This document shows, piece after piece, positions 1-11,395 of a stretch of 64,000 nucleotides of DNA. This DNA comes from Tetraselmis striata (taxonomy: Eukaryota > Chlorophyta > Chlorodendrophyceae > Chlorodendrales > Chlorodendraceae): assembly GCA_006384855.1 (NCBI GenBank), contig VCJN01000215.1, positions 1 through 64,000 on the forward strand, given 5' to 3'. The translations under genes were made by a program, and so were the position numbers. The notes beneath the pieces are model-generated. The model worked only from the letters and a program-made list of their open reading frames with translations, had not been told where the DNA came from and made no database searches. Each line of letters opens with the position of its first letter. Positions within the stretch are counted from its first letter, which is position 1.

Positions 1-1442
1 TTGCGGATGCCATGCGCTTGGCCGTCGAGGTGCCGGACCCCTTCTTGGATTGCGTCGACACCGTCGATCACGGCACTTTGCTACATGGAGCGTAATGCGT
101 GGAGCTACCCGTTCGTGAGCTTCGTGGGGACTTCTTTGGAGCTCCTTGCAGTGAGCGATATGTGGGGACTGACCGGACACCGGAGTCGACTATAGTACAA
201 AGGCAGCGAGGACGCCCGGCAGTGCTGTCCCCAGGATCGGCACCGAATTTACATACGCCATCCCGAATGGGACGCCCATCGCGAGTGACTTACCAAGCAG
301 CAGCCCCAAGGCTTTGAGCCGGCAGTCGAGTTTTTTAGGAGGTTCCTGCATCCTACGAGGGCCGCCGTCGAGAAGAAGCGATCACCCCGAACATGTTGGA
401 CATCCGCAATCAGCAGCTTTTGCAGCGCCGGCGCACGGCGCTACAACACGCCAAGTTCCCCGGACTTCCCGTTGCTGTAGTATCGAACATGACCTCCGAG
501 CATGCTGCAAGGTGGCTGGAGGCACGCGACACTGCAATGCGTGGAGGGCTTGACATTCGTGACCACATGGCCGTGGCATGGGCGACGGTGCTTCAGTAAG
601 CCGCCCGGCGCTTGAGGCGATGGCGCGGCTCTTCTGGGTTGCTGACTGCGCGCATCTCGACTTGACGCGCGTCTTTGCCGCAGCCGTGCAGAATGTCTTT
701 GGTCTGTCCCTCCCACGCGCCAGTTTCCCGCCTTTGTCCTCGTCACTAGCGGAGCCTCAAGCAAGCATTCATCCAGTGGACGTGGTGCAACATGGCGTCA
801 AGCCGTTGGAGACTCGGTGCCGGCTATCAGTCGCATCTTCGGAACTACGGCAGTTGCGAAAGACGCAGCGCAGCGCATACCCGGACTACCCGGAGTAAGA
901 CAGCCACAGTGCTATCTACGTGGACTGCACGTTGACCGTTATCGGCATTGGCGGTGTGGGTATACTTATTGGACACGTTATTGGATACTTGTTGAACACC
1001 GGCTGCGACTACAACGGTGTACACCGGCGCGTGGTGGATCGCACGAAGCCGGGCGAGGTGGACGCCACGCTGCAGACCATGTCCATGCATGGTATGGGCG
1101 GTAAGATGGAGATGCAGCGCCTTGTGGGGCGCATCTCGTACGCGATCAACCCGGACACTGATTGGGAGCGCAAGTTCGAGTGACCATCGTTGGGCATTCC
1201 TGAAGGCGAGCATTTGCCGGACGTCATCATGTGCACTTTGTCATTCGCATCGTGTCATGGTCATCGACGTGGGGGGGCACGCTGCCTCGTATCGTCCCCA
1301 TCCACATGCTGACCTCAGCCGTCAAGTAGCCATTCCGTTGGTGCGCAACAACATGCCCAAGGTGCAAGTCCCGCGCAAGCTGCCACTCGCGGCGCAGACC
1401 ATGTTGGCACCGGGCGGCCCACCTTCCGGACTACCGTCAGAA

Positions 1443-1474
<32 letters not shown>

Positions 1475-1862
1475 GGGGCGCGGGGGGGGGGGGGGGAGCC
1501 CGATGCCGCAGCTAATTCGACGTTTTCATCCTCCTTCATCTGCCGGATCGAGCTGCAGCGCGAGCCTGCCTCGGGCACGTCATGCTTCGCGAACCAACCG
1601 GACAACGCGGGCGCCGACGCTGCAATGCAGCCGGAGCAGCATGACGATGGAACGAGCGAAGCTGAGCTGCCGGAGCTTGTAGCCGATTCAGATGACGAGG
1701 AGGACTTCATGCCCTGCTTGGAGAAGGACGTGCCTGACCATGTCGCGAACGTCATTGCGTCATGCTTCGCCCTGCACGCCAGCCCCATGGACGCCGACCC
1801 TCATAGCGATGTGGAGCTGCCGGATATGGTGGCGGACTCGGACGATGATGACGATGTGCATG
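1..1862 (+). pseudogene. Coding-like remnant left of CACTG copy 1 (unrecognised)
   Basis: Short plus-strand open stretches in several frames (393-599, 578-898, 920-1183, 1625-1862) have protein-like composition. The last is acidic and repeats the phrase VADSDDE/VADSDDD twice. No family is recognised. A poly-G block at 1447-1495 breaks the region. The CACTG element inserted at 1862/1863, and coding-like DNA resumes at 9415, so the two flanks were once contiguous. It may be a host gene or an older element. I see no intact reading frame. Confidence 0.3.
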
Positions 1863-2487
1863 CACTGTGAGATTCAGATGTGACATACGGGTGAAGAAGC
1901 ACTACTACTAGCGACTATTATTTATCCGTGAAGGCTGCTGCTGGTGGCGGCACGTCCATCCAGTTACGTGCGAGTACATCCGGCGTTATTGCCGGCGGGC
2001 GATAAATCCTTTTTGTAATCATTCTGGTAGTCGTACTAGCCCTGTGACGTGTTACATGGCACTGACGTATAAGGTACAAGGTTGTCCGTGTAGTACCGGG
2101 TAGTACGCGATATATTTATTAAGCCGGTACCGGGTATCTAGTACGAACCCGGGCGCGATGACGAGTCGTCCTGTGGATAACTACGACTATTAGTACATGG
2201 GAGCGCAAATCGCAGCCGTACGTATTTGGTAACAGTGGGGAGTTTTGTGTACATTATACCTAGAACTGCTGAACGGGCCTGCCAGCCGTCCGATCAAAGG
2301 TCATCAGATGGGCGGTTTGGCTGCCATGTTTTGCCAAAGAGCGCTCACGTTACATAAATATTCGCGAGGGGGGGGGGGGGGCGGGGGCAGGCAGCGGTTT
2401 GCCGAAGAATGTTTGAATTACAATATTCGCGACAGCTGCCGTCGGGGCATGTGGCGGGGGGCGGGGGGGGGGGGGGGGGGGGGGGGG

Positions 2488-3069
2488 CTACTGCTTGTTC
2501 TTGTTCTTGCGTGCCCGGGGGACCCTCCGCTTCGACGATCTCGCTGCCTCCGCCTCCGCCTCCGCCTCCGCCTCCGCCTCCGCCTCCGCCTCCGACTCCG
2601 CGACCGTCAGTTTCTTACCTCGGCGCTTCTTCACTGACCTCTTCCGCTTCTTGTCATCCGTCAGTGTCTTCACCACCCCGGGAGGCTGTGCCGTCGACGA
2701 CGCCGCCATGAGCTTCCTTACCTTGGCGTCGGGACGCCCCCTGTGCCCAGACGCCCACAACAAGCCACAATCGTTTCGCCTTTAAGCGGCTGAGGATGCG
2801 GCCTCCTCGGCCACCACGAGTTGCGCCGCTGGCACTGTGGAAGCCTTGGCGTTGAGGTGGGCCTTACGGCGCTCCCGGACGAACCTGCGCGCGGCACAAG
2901 TTAGCCACGAGTGGGTGCGTGCTAATGTGGAGGGTGGAGTGTTTTGTTGCGCGCCCACCTTGTCACGCGTTTCCTCATGTCTTTCTCCTCCTCCTCGATG
3001 CCGGCGGCGCGGACACGCGAGACAACAAGGCTCGCCGCCCACTTTTGCCCGGGGGGCGAGGTCTGCCAT
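2488..3069 (-). CDS. G4, copy 1: nuclear Glu-Ala-repeat basic protein of the CACTG element
   Basis: The C-terminal exon (2488-2763) encodes a basic block (KKRKRSVKKRRGKK), a run of Glu-Ala dipeptides and a basic tail ending KNKNKQ. This looks like a nuclear, DNA- or protein-binding accessory protein. Upstream, a 74-bp GT-AG intron at 2885-2958 fits a frame passing through EKDMRKRVTR into FVRERRKAHLNAK. Between the three element copies the Glu-Ala tract changes only by multiples of three bases, which supports real coding. A TATA-like box on the minus strand (3187-3197) lies upstream. The start codon and the join between the 2782-2884 exon and the last exon are unresolved. No known family. By position it could correspond to the TnpA-like second protein of CACTA elements, which is inference. 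Confidence 0.5.
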
Positions 3070-3186
3070 GGCGCTGTGAGCGGTGAAGGGGGGGGGGGGG
3101 GCGAGGTGGAGAAACTAACACCCAGTCGACGACCGCCTTCCGCAGCAGTCAACGACACATCGGAGGCGAGGAGCAGCGCGCCACTA

Positions 3187-3197
3187 CTATTTATATG
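3187..3197 (-). promoter_or_regulatory. TATA box of G4, copy 1
   Basis: Reads CATATAAATAG on the minus strand. It is identical in all three copies at the same place upstream of G4. Confidence 0.45.
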
Positions 3198-3869
3198 CAC
3201 GTATTGTCAAGAGCGAGTCGGTGCGGCATTGTGTCGGTGTAATTTCGCAATGTGTATTGTTGAAGTAGCACGGCGTAATGAATACGCGGTTTCACCGAGT
3301 GAATCCGGGATAATATGTGCGGTAGGGCGCGCGTATATGTGCGCGACGAATGTGCGCGGATGTGCGCAGCGTTGTGCGGCGGTGTGCGGCGGTGTGCACC
3401 GATGTTAATATAGTGTGAATATTATATCGGCCGTAGACGATCGGGTCTGGCAGCACCGCCCGTGCTTGTAAATAAGCGACAATGGATCACGTCATGCTCC
3501 GGTTGTACTCCTACACTTCCTCCACTTTGGCGGGTGGGGGGGGGGGGGGGGGGGGGTCCTGTCCTTATTACTTGCATCGGTGGACGTGCTGGATATGGAG
3601 GTCACTGGGCACATCGCGTGGTTTCGGAGCAGTTCATTCGCGCCTCCTCGTCTTGTTTGCAATCGTCGCCCTAATCCAATGCAGAGTGAGTAGCGGGACA
3701 CTGTGCCCCCCCCCCCCCCCCCCCCCCCGGTTTATGTAAACAAATATCTAGCCGTGCATGCGCCGCAATCGGTACCCAATGAGCCGGGTATGTGACAGTG
3801 GTTTCGGAGCAGTGCAAGCATTCCGTGCGTGTGCACAAGCACGTACGACTGGGAATGAGGCGGGGGTTG

Positions 3870-5600
3870 CGGATGGAGTGCATTGGCGGTGCAGAGAATA
3901 GCGTGTTCCTGGGGTTTTGGCTGCATCAGACGCCGTATTCCCATCCATCCGGCACGGAATGTCCGCTTTTCACACATTTGTGTGTGAATATAGTGTGAAT
4001 ATTACGCGTCTTTTACGCCGGGTGGATGGGCATCCGGCGTCCGATGCACCCCAAGTATTTACAGCACGCTACTCTACGCACCGCCAATGCACTTCGCAAG
4101 CCCCGCCTCCATCCGCGTGGGAACCGGTAGTAAGTGTTGTTGTGTGCGCACATCGTGACAACATTACACGGTGGCAATTGCAATTAGTGGTGGATAATGT
4201 GAAGGCGTTTTCGAAATCGACAGAGAATGAGGCGGTGCTGGCGGAGTGCATTGGCGGTGCATAGAATAGCGTGTTGCTTGGGTTTTGGCTGCATCGGACG
4301 CCGTATTCCCATCAATCCGGCACGGAATGTTCGGTTTTCACACATTTGTGTGTGAATATAGTGTGACTATTACGCGTCTTTTACGCCGGTTGGATGGGCG
4401 TCCGGCATCCGATGCACCCCAATTATTTGCAGCACACTAGTCTGTGCACCGCCAGTGCACTCCGCAAGCCCCGCCTCCATCCGCGTCGGAACCGGTAGTA
4501 AGTGTTGTTGTGTGCGCACATCGTGACAACATTACACGATGGCAATTGCAATTAGCGGTGGATAATGTGAAGGCGTTTTCGAAATCGACAGAGAATGAGG
4601 CGGTGCTGGCGGAGTGCATTCGTGGTGCATAGAATAGCGTGTTGCTGGGGTTTTGGCTGCATCGGACGCCGTATTCCCATCAATCCGGCACGGAATGTTC
4701 GGTTTTCACACATTTGTGTGTGAATATAGTGTGAATATTACGCGTCTTTTACGCCGGGTGGATGGGCATCCGGCGTCCGATGCACCCCAATTATTTGCAG
4801 CACGCTACTCTACGCACCCCCAACGCACTCCGCAAGCCCCGCCTCCATCCGCGTCGGAACCGGTAGTAAGTGTTGTTGTGTGCGGACATCGTGACAACAT
4901 TACACGGTGGCAATTGCAATTAGCGGTGGATAATGTGAAGGCGTTTTCGAAATCGACAGAGAACGAGGCGGTGCTGGCGGAGTGCATTGGCGGTGCGTAG
5001 AATAGCGTGTTGCTGGGGTTTTGGCTGCATCGGACGCCGTATTCCCACCCATCCGGCACGGAATATCCGGTTTTCACACATTTGCGTGTTAATATAGTGT
5101 GAATATTACGCGTCTTTTACGCCGGGTGGATGGGCATCCGGCGTCCGATGCACCCCAATTATTTGCAGCACGCTACTCTACGCACCCCCAACGCACTCCG
5201 CAAGCCCCGCCTCCATCCGCGTCGGAACCGATAGTAAGTGTTGCTGTGTGCGCACATCGTGACAACATTACACGGTGGCGATTGCAATTAGCGGTAGATA
5301 ATGTGAAGGCGTTTTCGAAATCGACAGAGAATGAGGCGGTGCTGGCGGAGTGCATTGGCGGTGCATAGAATAGCGTGTTGCTGGGGTTTTGGCTGCATCG
5401 GACGCCGTATTCCCACCCATCCGGCACGGAATATCCGGTTTTCACACATTTGCGTGTTAATATATATAGTGTGAATATTACGTACGCGTCTTTTACGCTG
5501 GGTGAATGGGCATCCGGCGTCCGATGCACCCCAAGTATTTGCAGCACGCTACTCTACGCACCCCCAACGCACTCCGCAAGCCCCGCCTCTTTCCGCGCAG
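3870..5600. repeat. 368-bp internal tandem array, copy 1 (about 4.5 units)
   Basis: The landmark GTGTGAATATTACGCG recurs at 3993, 4361 (one base changed), 4729, 5097 and 5469, giving periods of 368, 368, 368 and 372. The unit length is not a multiple of three and the frames drift between units, so the roughly 90-codon open frames inside units are not taken as genes. Units are highly alike, suggesting recent homogenisation. The array lies between G4 and G2 in every copy. Confidence 0.9.
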
Positions 5601-5929
5601 GTCCTACGTTCCATTGTATGTATATACATACGTACATGTACTGCTCCGAAACCAGCCCAAACTTAATGAGTGCACAAGTGTAAATGGGGGGGGGGGGGGG
5701 GGATGTGGCGGCGGGGCATCCACTCACACATACCCCGGCGATGCATGACATATATTACATGCCGTGGCGGGTCGGCGGGCCGACCCGGCGGGGGGTGGGG
5801 TTCTATTCAACTACACGTGCGACAGTGTCGTTTCGTGGAGCAGTATATGTGCCCGGCCTCATTTATACCGCCCCCTACCTGCGCTGCATGGTCCACCCCT
5901 ACGAATTACTTAGCACAAACCGCCATTAC

Positions 5930-6232
5930 TTAATAGGAACCTAGCACAGCCAGGCTTATATGCCCGCTTTGCCGATCAACTTCTACGCACTTTCCGTCCC
6001 TCAACCGCCGGACATGGGGGTTAAGCCGCCAGCCTCGGCAGTTGCTTAGCCAGACTTGGCATCCCGTACCGTGTCCATGGCTTCGCAGCTCTGCCGCCGG
6101 CACACGCCGAGTCCGGCGCTTGCTGCCGCGGGGTTGCGCACGCATGCACGCACGGTAATACGCCGCCGACGCCGCCACGCTTACTTCCACCACCTTCGCC
6201 AGCCGCAGCTTCGCACGCCGTTCCGCCGACAT
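5930..6232 (-). CDS. G2, copy 1: small basic protein ORF
   Basis: A 100-codon frame starts MSAERRAKLRLAKVVE, has an Arg-rich middle (SKRRTRRVPAAEL) and ends ISLAVLGSY. It is open in all three copies; copy 2 differs by a 9-bp in-frame gain. It starts about 50 bp from divergent G3, with a poly-C/poly-G run between them. Function unknown. Its 3' part overlaps a TATAAG-like motif, so it could be regulatory DNA that happens to be open. Confidence 0.4.
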   Translation of the reverse strand: MSAERRAKLRLAKVVEVSVAASAAYYRACMRAQPRGSKRRTRRVPAAELRSHGHGTGCQVWLSNCRGWRLNPHVRRLRDGKCVEVDRQSGHISLAVLGSY

Positions 6233-6281
6233 ACGAAACACACGAATTCCCCCCCCCCCCCCCCCCCCCCGTCTCCGCGTC

Positions 6282-7175
6282 ATGTATAATATATTCGAGG
6301 CGACTATGCGGGGCGCAGCACACGCCGCGGCGTGGGTCGGCGGAGCGGCAGGCGGCGGGAGCCCTAATGGCCGGGCAGTATCCACACCCACACCGGCACC
6401 GCCGCTCACCTCCGACGCGGATGAACCGCCTCCCAAAGGAAACATGCCGGTTGGTGGTAAGCCCAGCAGGCGTGGGGTGCCGGCGCCGGTACCGGTGCGA
6501 CGGAGCTGTCGCGTCAGGAACCGCACCGCATGTGGAGCAACACATGGCGGTGCCGGCCCCACCTATGTCTAGGGCCACCTCCTCAAAACACCCCGCCACG
6601 ACGGCGTCGGCCACCGCCGACGGCGCCGTTGCGGGGGGGGGGACGCCCTGCCAGGCGACGATGATGCGCCTGGTGCGCCGCGTCAGGAGGCGGAGGAGGC
6701 CGTGGTCGAGGCGACTGATCGGGCTGAGGGGGTTGTCGAGGAGAGCGAGGCTGCGCTCGCGCCACCCGCCCCGCAGCCACCTGCGGGACATGCCGACTTG
6801 CTCGTCGCCATGTTGACCTGAGCACTACGAGCAGTGGCGGGAGGCGGCCACATGCACTATCATGTGCGTGTCCAGGCCGGACGCCCGTCATGCGTGTACT
6901 GCGGCCAACGGACGGACTGGGAGTGTTGCTGCGACGGCACCCCGGCTTTGTGCGGCCCCAAGTACCCATGCACGACGACCCATCAGCGGGCAGTCCCCTG
7001 CCCGACCACGGCCACGGTGAGGGCGGAGTTCCGCCATGTCAGGGACGCGTTCCACGACGCGACTCGCGCCGCCGTGTGTGAGGCTTCCGAGAAGGCACGC
7101 GCGGCTGGTAGGGTGCGCAGGGTGAGGCGGCGGACGGCCCAGGAGATGAAGGAGAGCGAGACATGCCGTCAGTGA
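6282..7175 (+). pseudogene. G3, copy 1: zinc-ribbon protein gene (frameshifted)
   Basis: Model: exon 1 6282-6456 (MYNIFEATMRG start), GT-AG intron 6457-6517, exon 2 6518-7175. The C-terminal part has Cys pairs in the order CxYC(V).CG, CC, LC, PC and a following His, spaced like the C-terminal zinc ribbon of piggyBac-type transposases; an alanine-rich, acidic linker precedes it. In copy 1 a G run in exon 2 (from 6632) has ten Gs where the other copies have eight, which shifts the frame. Role unknown; as a separate Zn-binding protein of a CACTA element it may bind DNA or the transposase. Confidence 0.55.
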
Positions 7176-7204
7176 GGTCGGGCCCAATGTCATTGGGTGG
7201 GGCA

Positions 7205-7352
7205 CACGGACGTGTAACACTTGCACTTTGCGCGTACTGCTGGGTTACATCCAGGCGGTGTCACACTATGCAACCGGAAAGGCTGCGTTGCTACTGCAAA
7301 CGATGCTACGCCTCACTCGGTAGCAACCGCTGCCCCGCCCATCCCACTCGCG
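7205..7352. repeat. Single unit of the 175-197-bp repeat, copy 1
   Basis: Corresponds to the unit present about three times in copy 2 (21354-21840) and twice in copy 3 (45200-45540). Confidence 0.6.
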
Positions 7353-8926
7353 TTGGCGCCGCGCTGCCCCGGCCGCCGCGCCTTGGCGCCGCGCTGCCCC
7401 GGCCGCCGCGCCTTGGCGCCGCGCTGCCCCGGCCACCGCGACTTGGCGCCGCGCTGGGTATCGAGTCCTCCCCTCCCTGGTGAGCGCGTCCACCTGCGCC
7501 TTGCGCTCGGGGCCGTCCTCCTCCGTCACATTCTGCAACCCCCACCGCGTGACGAACCACGCAGCTCCTTGCAGGCGCTTGTACATGTGCCCACGCACCG
7601 CCAGTCGCGACACCAAACGCACCACCGCTGGGGACGCGAGCTCCTTCTCGGTCATGATCGCCTTCACCCGGGCCTCCTCGAACAGCGGACCGGCGTTAAG
7701 AATGGAAAACGTTTCCATGTGGTGCAAGCAGTCCTCCATGACCCAGCCGGACTGCACCGTCACCTAGCCTGACCCTGCAGTCATGGAGGGGAATGCCGTC
7801 ACGCCCACGCCCACGCCCACGCCCGGGGGGGGGGGGGGGGGGGGGGGGTTACCTTTCGACTTCTTGGACACCGCAAACGAAGGGCGCAACCCGCGTCCAA
7901 AGTTGCTGGCTATCGGGACTAAAGCCTGGCGCCGGTCTTCCTGCTTCATACCTCGGAATCCAATGTGGCACTGCACGGTGACAAATTTCCTCCAGAAGTC
8001 CCTTCCCAAGCCAAAAAAAAACAGGTGGAACGGCGCGAGGGGGAAGAGGTTGACCATGCTGACATAGCCCAGGACCACAGGCACATGGCACACGCCATGG
8101 CAGCCAGTGTTCTGCTTGGCCTCCGCCAGCCGGGTTGTGTTGAACGCACGCCGGGCAAGGTGCGTGATTCACTGGACAAGTCATCGCCTTCATGGACGGT
8201 TACCAAGCGAGCATCCCCGTCCGCATCCACAGGGGGGTGCTCCTGGGCAGCCGCCATAGCCTCCACAACCTGCCACGCCGACCGGGCGGGTGCGTGTGAT
8301 TCCATACAACCGCAGTTGAGTGGTGCCACCAGCACGCAAGCCGGGCCCACTCACCTCTGAACGCAGAAGGTCCACAATGTCACCGTCCTCGAAAACAGCG
8401 CGCCACTGGGTCGCCCCGCCGTAGTCCTCCAACACCCACTCGGTAACGACGCCGGTTATCACGCCGTAGTGCCATACTCCCCGGAACTTCTTGGCGATGA
8501 CCTTCATGTAGAAGTCACTGGGATCGCCTTTCCGTATCACGCCCTCATCGGCAGCTTCCACGTCCGCCGGCGGCCACGCAGGCGCGTCGATGCCCATACC
8601 GTCTTCGCCAACGGGGTCCTCCCCCACACCCATCACATCGTCCTCCGAGACCGGCGCCGGCGGGCCGTTTCCGACGGCTGCAGCTACTCCTGCTGCCGCC
8701 CCTGCCGCTGCTGCTGCTGCTGCTGCCGCCCTGCTGCTGCTTGTAAAAAGGCGGCCTTGCGGTGCAACTTAGCCGCACGCTTCAACGAGTGGCTACAGTT
8801 CGGGTATTTCCGGAAGTGCCGCTCTCGCGCCGTCTTTTCACTACTGCCCGTCACGATGCCGTGGCAGTGCTTGCATGTGTACACGCCATTCTTCGACACA
8901 CTCGATATCCATCCCTCTCCCGGCAT
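7266..8926 (-). CDS. G1, copy 1: CACTA transposase with BED-type finger and Tudor-like domain
   Basis: Putative transposase of the element. From the ATG at 8926: a BED-like finger (CKHC...ARERHF..YPNC), an acidic linker, then a Tudor-like segment (FRGVWHYGVITGVV, WRAVFEDGDIVDLL), open through the linker only in this copy. Further on are blocks typical of TNP2-type (EnSpm/CACTA) transposases: FPLAPFHLFFFGLGRDFW, then RPSFAVSK, then a Trp-rich WVMEDCLHHMETFSIL. An intron after RPSFAVSKKSK contains the poly-G/C run (7825-7848). The tail carries GAAAGAARRQ repeats. I could not find the full catalytic Asp region and the BED exon is out of frame here, so this copy is likely inactive. Confidence 0.6.
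7353..7460. repeat. 30-bp minisatellite, copy 1 (about 3.5 units)
   Basis: Units read CTTGGCGCCGCGCTGCCCCG plus ten more bases. Thirty bases keep frame, so G1 gains the ten-residue repeat GAAAGAARRQ. Copy 2 has about two units and copy 3 about seventeen. Confidence 0.9.
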
Positions 8927-9414
8927 GCCTGCTGCCGCGCGCGCGCGCGGGGGGGGGGGGGGGGGGGGGGGGGTTGAGAGTTGGGGTGGATGTAGCCCAC
9001 CACCGGCAGGGAGCACAAATGCTAGTGCGCGGCTGTCCGCGCTTGGTTCAGCGGTGAGCGGCGGTGACCGCCAGGCTACCCCGTACTTCATGCGCGTGCA
9101 GGGATGTGCAGCGTTGTATATGCAGGGATGTGCAGTGATGTGCATCGATGTGCGGCGATGTGCAGTGAGTACGTGCAGCCGCCTGTACTTAGCCCGGGTG
9201 CTCCGCGTCGGCGGGCGACACGCGAGCCCGCGTGCGCATATCGATTTGATGAAATTATGGAAACGAGAAATTCATATAGTACTTTACATGTCGCGCGCGA
9301 TAGTCGTCGCTACTCGGTATGAAATCCACGTCCCTCGTCCGTCCCGTATCGTCCCCGTATGTCGTCGTTCGTCACCAGTAGGGCACACTTGCGTCACATC
9401 TGAATCTCACAGTG

Positions 9415-10096
9415 ATGAGGAGCACACAGACGGAGCCGGAGGTCGAGGCATCGCTTCATGGCGAATCGCTTGTTGCGGGCGCATGTTACGCCCTGCGCGC
9501 GGAGGCCCCCAAAGCCGACAATCTGCAGAAACCGGACTGCCCATTAGATAGTGAGGAGCTAGAGCACTGCACTGCCATGCCATTGAGGGAACATGAGGAC
9601 GAGATACCGGACTGGAAGGAGCTCCGGAGGCAGCGTCAATCTGCCGGACGTCTGCAATTGAGTGGCCACACACGGGAGCGTTTGGCGCCCGTGCAAGCCA
9701 TGCCGGATACGACGCCGGAGCTGACCGACATCATCGACCTCGACGGGACCGGAGGCAAGAAGGGGCGTGCCAAGCAAGGGCTCTTATTATTTGATGGCAT
9801 GCCGTCGGTTCAACAACTTCGTCGACGGATACCACTACGACTTGATACATATCGTGGATCATATGCTCCGGAGCGCAAATCATCAACGCCGCCTGCGGCA
9901 ATTGCTCGAGTGGATGCATCATCGGTGGCCCGTGCAACTTCCTTGCAAGGCGTTCGAGAAGTGCTTCGCTCTCAGCGACGAGATGGAGCATGACGTGGAG
10001 CACATTACATCACCAGCCATCTTGAGGCACCTTCCGGAGCTGGACGAGCTGCGCGCCGAAACTCCGTGTCAAGACGTGTCATCGATGGGCACTTAG
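9415..10096 (+). pseudogene. Coding-like remnant right of CACTG copy 1
   Basis: A plus-strand frame starting near 9418 (RSTQTEPEVEASLHGES) runs about 190 codons. It is acidic and soluble-looking, with ELTDIIDLDG. A second frame (9767-10096) ends ETPCQDVSSMGT. It continues the coding-like DNA left of the element (1-1862), whose last part is also acidic. Family not recognised. Confidence 0.3.
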
Positions 10097-10423
10097 CATG
10101 GACTACATGCTGGTGTGCGTACTAGATGAGTGATAGTAACAGCAATTTAACTTTTTTTGCACCGCGGATTTTATTTTGCACCGTAGGGTATGGTTATTAT
10201 ACCCTAGTTCCCGGGGCTACTATCAGTATCTAAGACTCACGGGTGGTGTAGCTTGGGTTTGTGGACCTAGGGTACATGGCGGCATTCATCAGCGTGCACA
10301 CCAGTCGCGACGCATATCCAATGATTGTTTTTGAGCATTTTGTACAAAGTGGGACAAAGTGGAGGCAAGTCAAAGTTTATTATGATGACTAAATCCATCG
10401 CCTAGCCACAAGACGTTGCTAAT
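10097..10423. other. AT-richer gap without recognised gene
   Basis: Contains the repeated phrase TTTTGCACCG (10154 and 10173 areas) and no open frame of note. Confidence 0.5.
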
Positions 10424-11395
10424 AGTTTATAACTCGTTCTTGAGCATCCCCAGTTCAAGCAAGTCCTTCTTCGAGGCTGCATTAAACTTGACGACTCCGC
10501 CGGGTTTGCGTTGCGCTGGAGTGGTTGACATGACGTGGACGCAGTCATTTCGCGGCTGGCTGATTTGCCACCCAGTTTGCGCGTATGTCTTCACGACTTG
10601 GACGCTTTTACCGTATACCACTTCTTTGAGACCATGGTGCCGTCCTCGTTGAACACCTCGCGACTTCCCGACGGGTTGTGGATGGCCTTCGTGTACGATA
10701 GGGAGACGGCTTCAACAAGCTACCAAGGAAGCGTCAAGCACTTCCGAGCTTATGGCAACCAGCTTCTTCCCCCCTTTTTGTCTGCGCGTACAACCATAGG
10801 GGCATGAGAGGTGTGCCCTTTGCATCGGGATGGAAGGACTAGTATACAGCCACGGTCAACGTATCTTCGGTAGTCTCGCGCGACTTCACAAGCCCAATGA
10901 CCAATCTCGGCTCCCAATCACAAAGAGTTTCAGGACATATGTCCTCCTCATGCGCCTAATGATGACCAAAGCCGCGAGCTATGCCAGTCCCGAGCGAGAC
11001 GCCAGATCATTTTTGTCCTAGGTGGGAGGAAAAGCAAGCAAGGTAGATGCACCAAATTGACAAAAAGGACAAACAATGGGACTCGCATCGGAGACGTCGA
11101 TGACAGCGAGGTTCGTGCCCTTTGCATCGCAGAGCGATGTGTTCTCATGCTGAAGCCTCTCTTTGGCACCGGCGTGAACTCCTTGGAAGGCGCTGCCATA
11201 TTGAAGCACTTGAGCTCGAACCTCGGCTTCAACGCGAGCGGCTTCGGTATTGTTGAGGTCGGCGTTGGTAGCCATCGTGTGACGTGCCTCAGCGGGCGCG
11301 GTTTGCCCGTGCTCGCACATGACACATCGCACGGATTTTGTAAAGACCCGCATTTTTTTATGCGCACCACCGCGCGCCGATACGACCTGCCGGCT
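10424..11395 (-). pseudogene. Minus-strand coding remnant with two CxxC pairs
   Basis: Two stretches look like exons of a single minus-strand gene. Near 11345-11030 a frame has CVMCEHGQ, a helical middle (NNTEAARVEAEVRAQVL) and later CPFCQFG, a possible zinc-binding layout. Near 10700-10424 a frame reads REVFNEDGTMVSKKW, then one base out of step continues VVKTYAQTGWQISQPR and stops at 10424-10426. Family not recognised. The frame step could be a short intron or decay. Confidence 0.3.

Larger units (their letters stand above)
1863..9414 (+). mobile_element. CACTG element copy 1 (CACTA/EnSpm-type DNA transposon)
   Basis: The ends are a perfect 22-bp inverted repeat (1863-1884 and 9393-9414) starting CACTGTGAGATTCAG. 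The flanks carry a 3-bp target duplication, ATG, at 1860-1862 and 9415-9417. CACTA-type ends, 3-bp duplications and an internal TNP2-like transposase place it in the CACTA/EnSpm superfamily. Order from the left: subterminal region, G4 (minus), 368-bp tandem array, G2 (minus), G3 (plus), 30-bp minisatellite, G1 transposase (minus), right subterminal region. It has about 400 bp (about 3481-3870, with a poly-G and a poly-C run) that copies 2 and 3 lack. Several of its genes carry frame-breaking length changes, so this copy is probably not autonomous. Confidence 0.9.

Noticed and set aside
3993-5469. Repeated about 90-codon open frames in the 368-bp units, on both strands
   Set aside because: Unit length is not a multiple of three, both strands are equally open, and the frames have no family resemblance.
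3870-5600. Regular repeats considered as a CRISPR array
   Set aside because: Units are long, head-to-tail and without unique spacers, in a eukaryotic transposon.
5684-5702. Poly-G runs dismissed as mere sequencing gaps
   Set aside because: Not dismissed: they recur at homologous sites in independent copies with different lengths, so they are likely real, though exact lengths may be unreliable.
1863-9414. Assignment of the CACTG elements to piggyBac because of the zinc ribbon
   Set aside because: Target duplications are 3 bp of varied sequence rather than TTAA, and the ends and the G1 core fit CACTA/EnSpm.
10835-11010. Minus-strand exon joining the two coding remnants at 10.4-11.4 kb
   Set aside because: Frames between them break repeatedly and no consistent splice sites were found.
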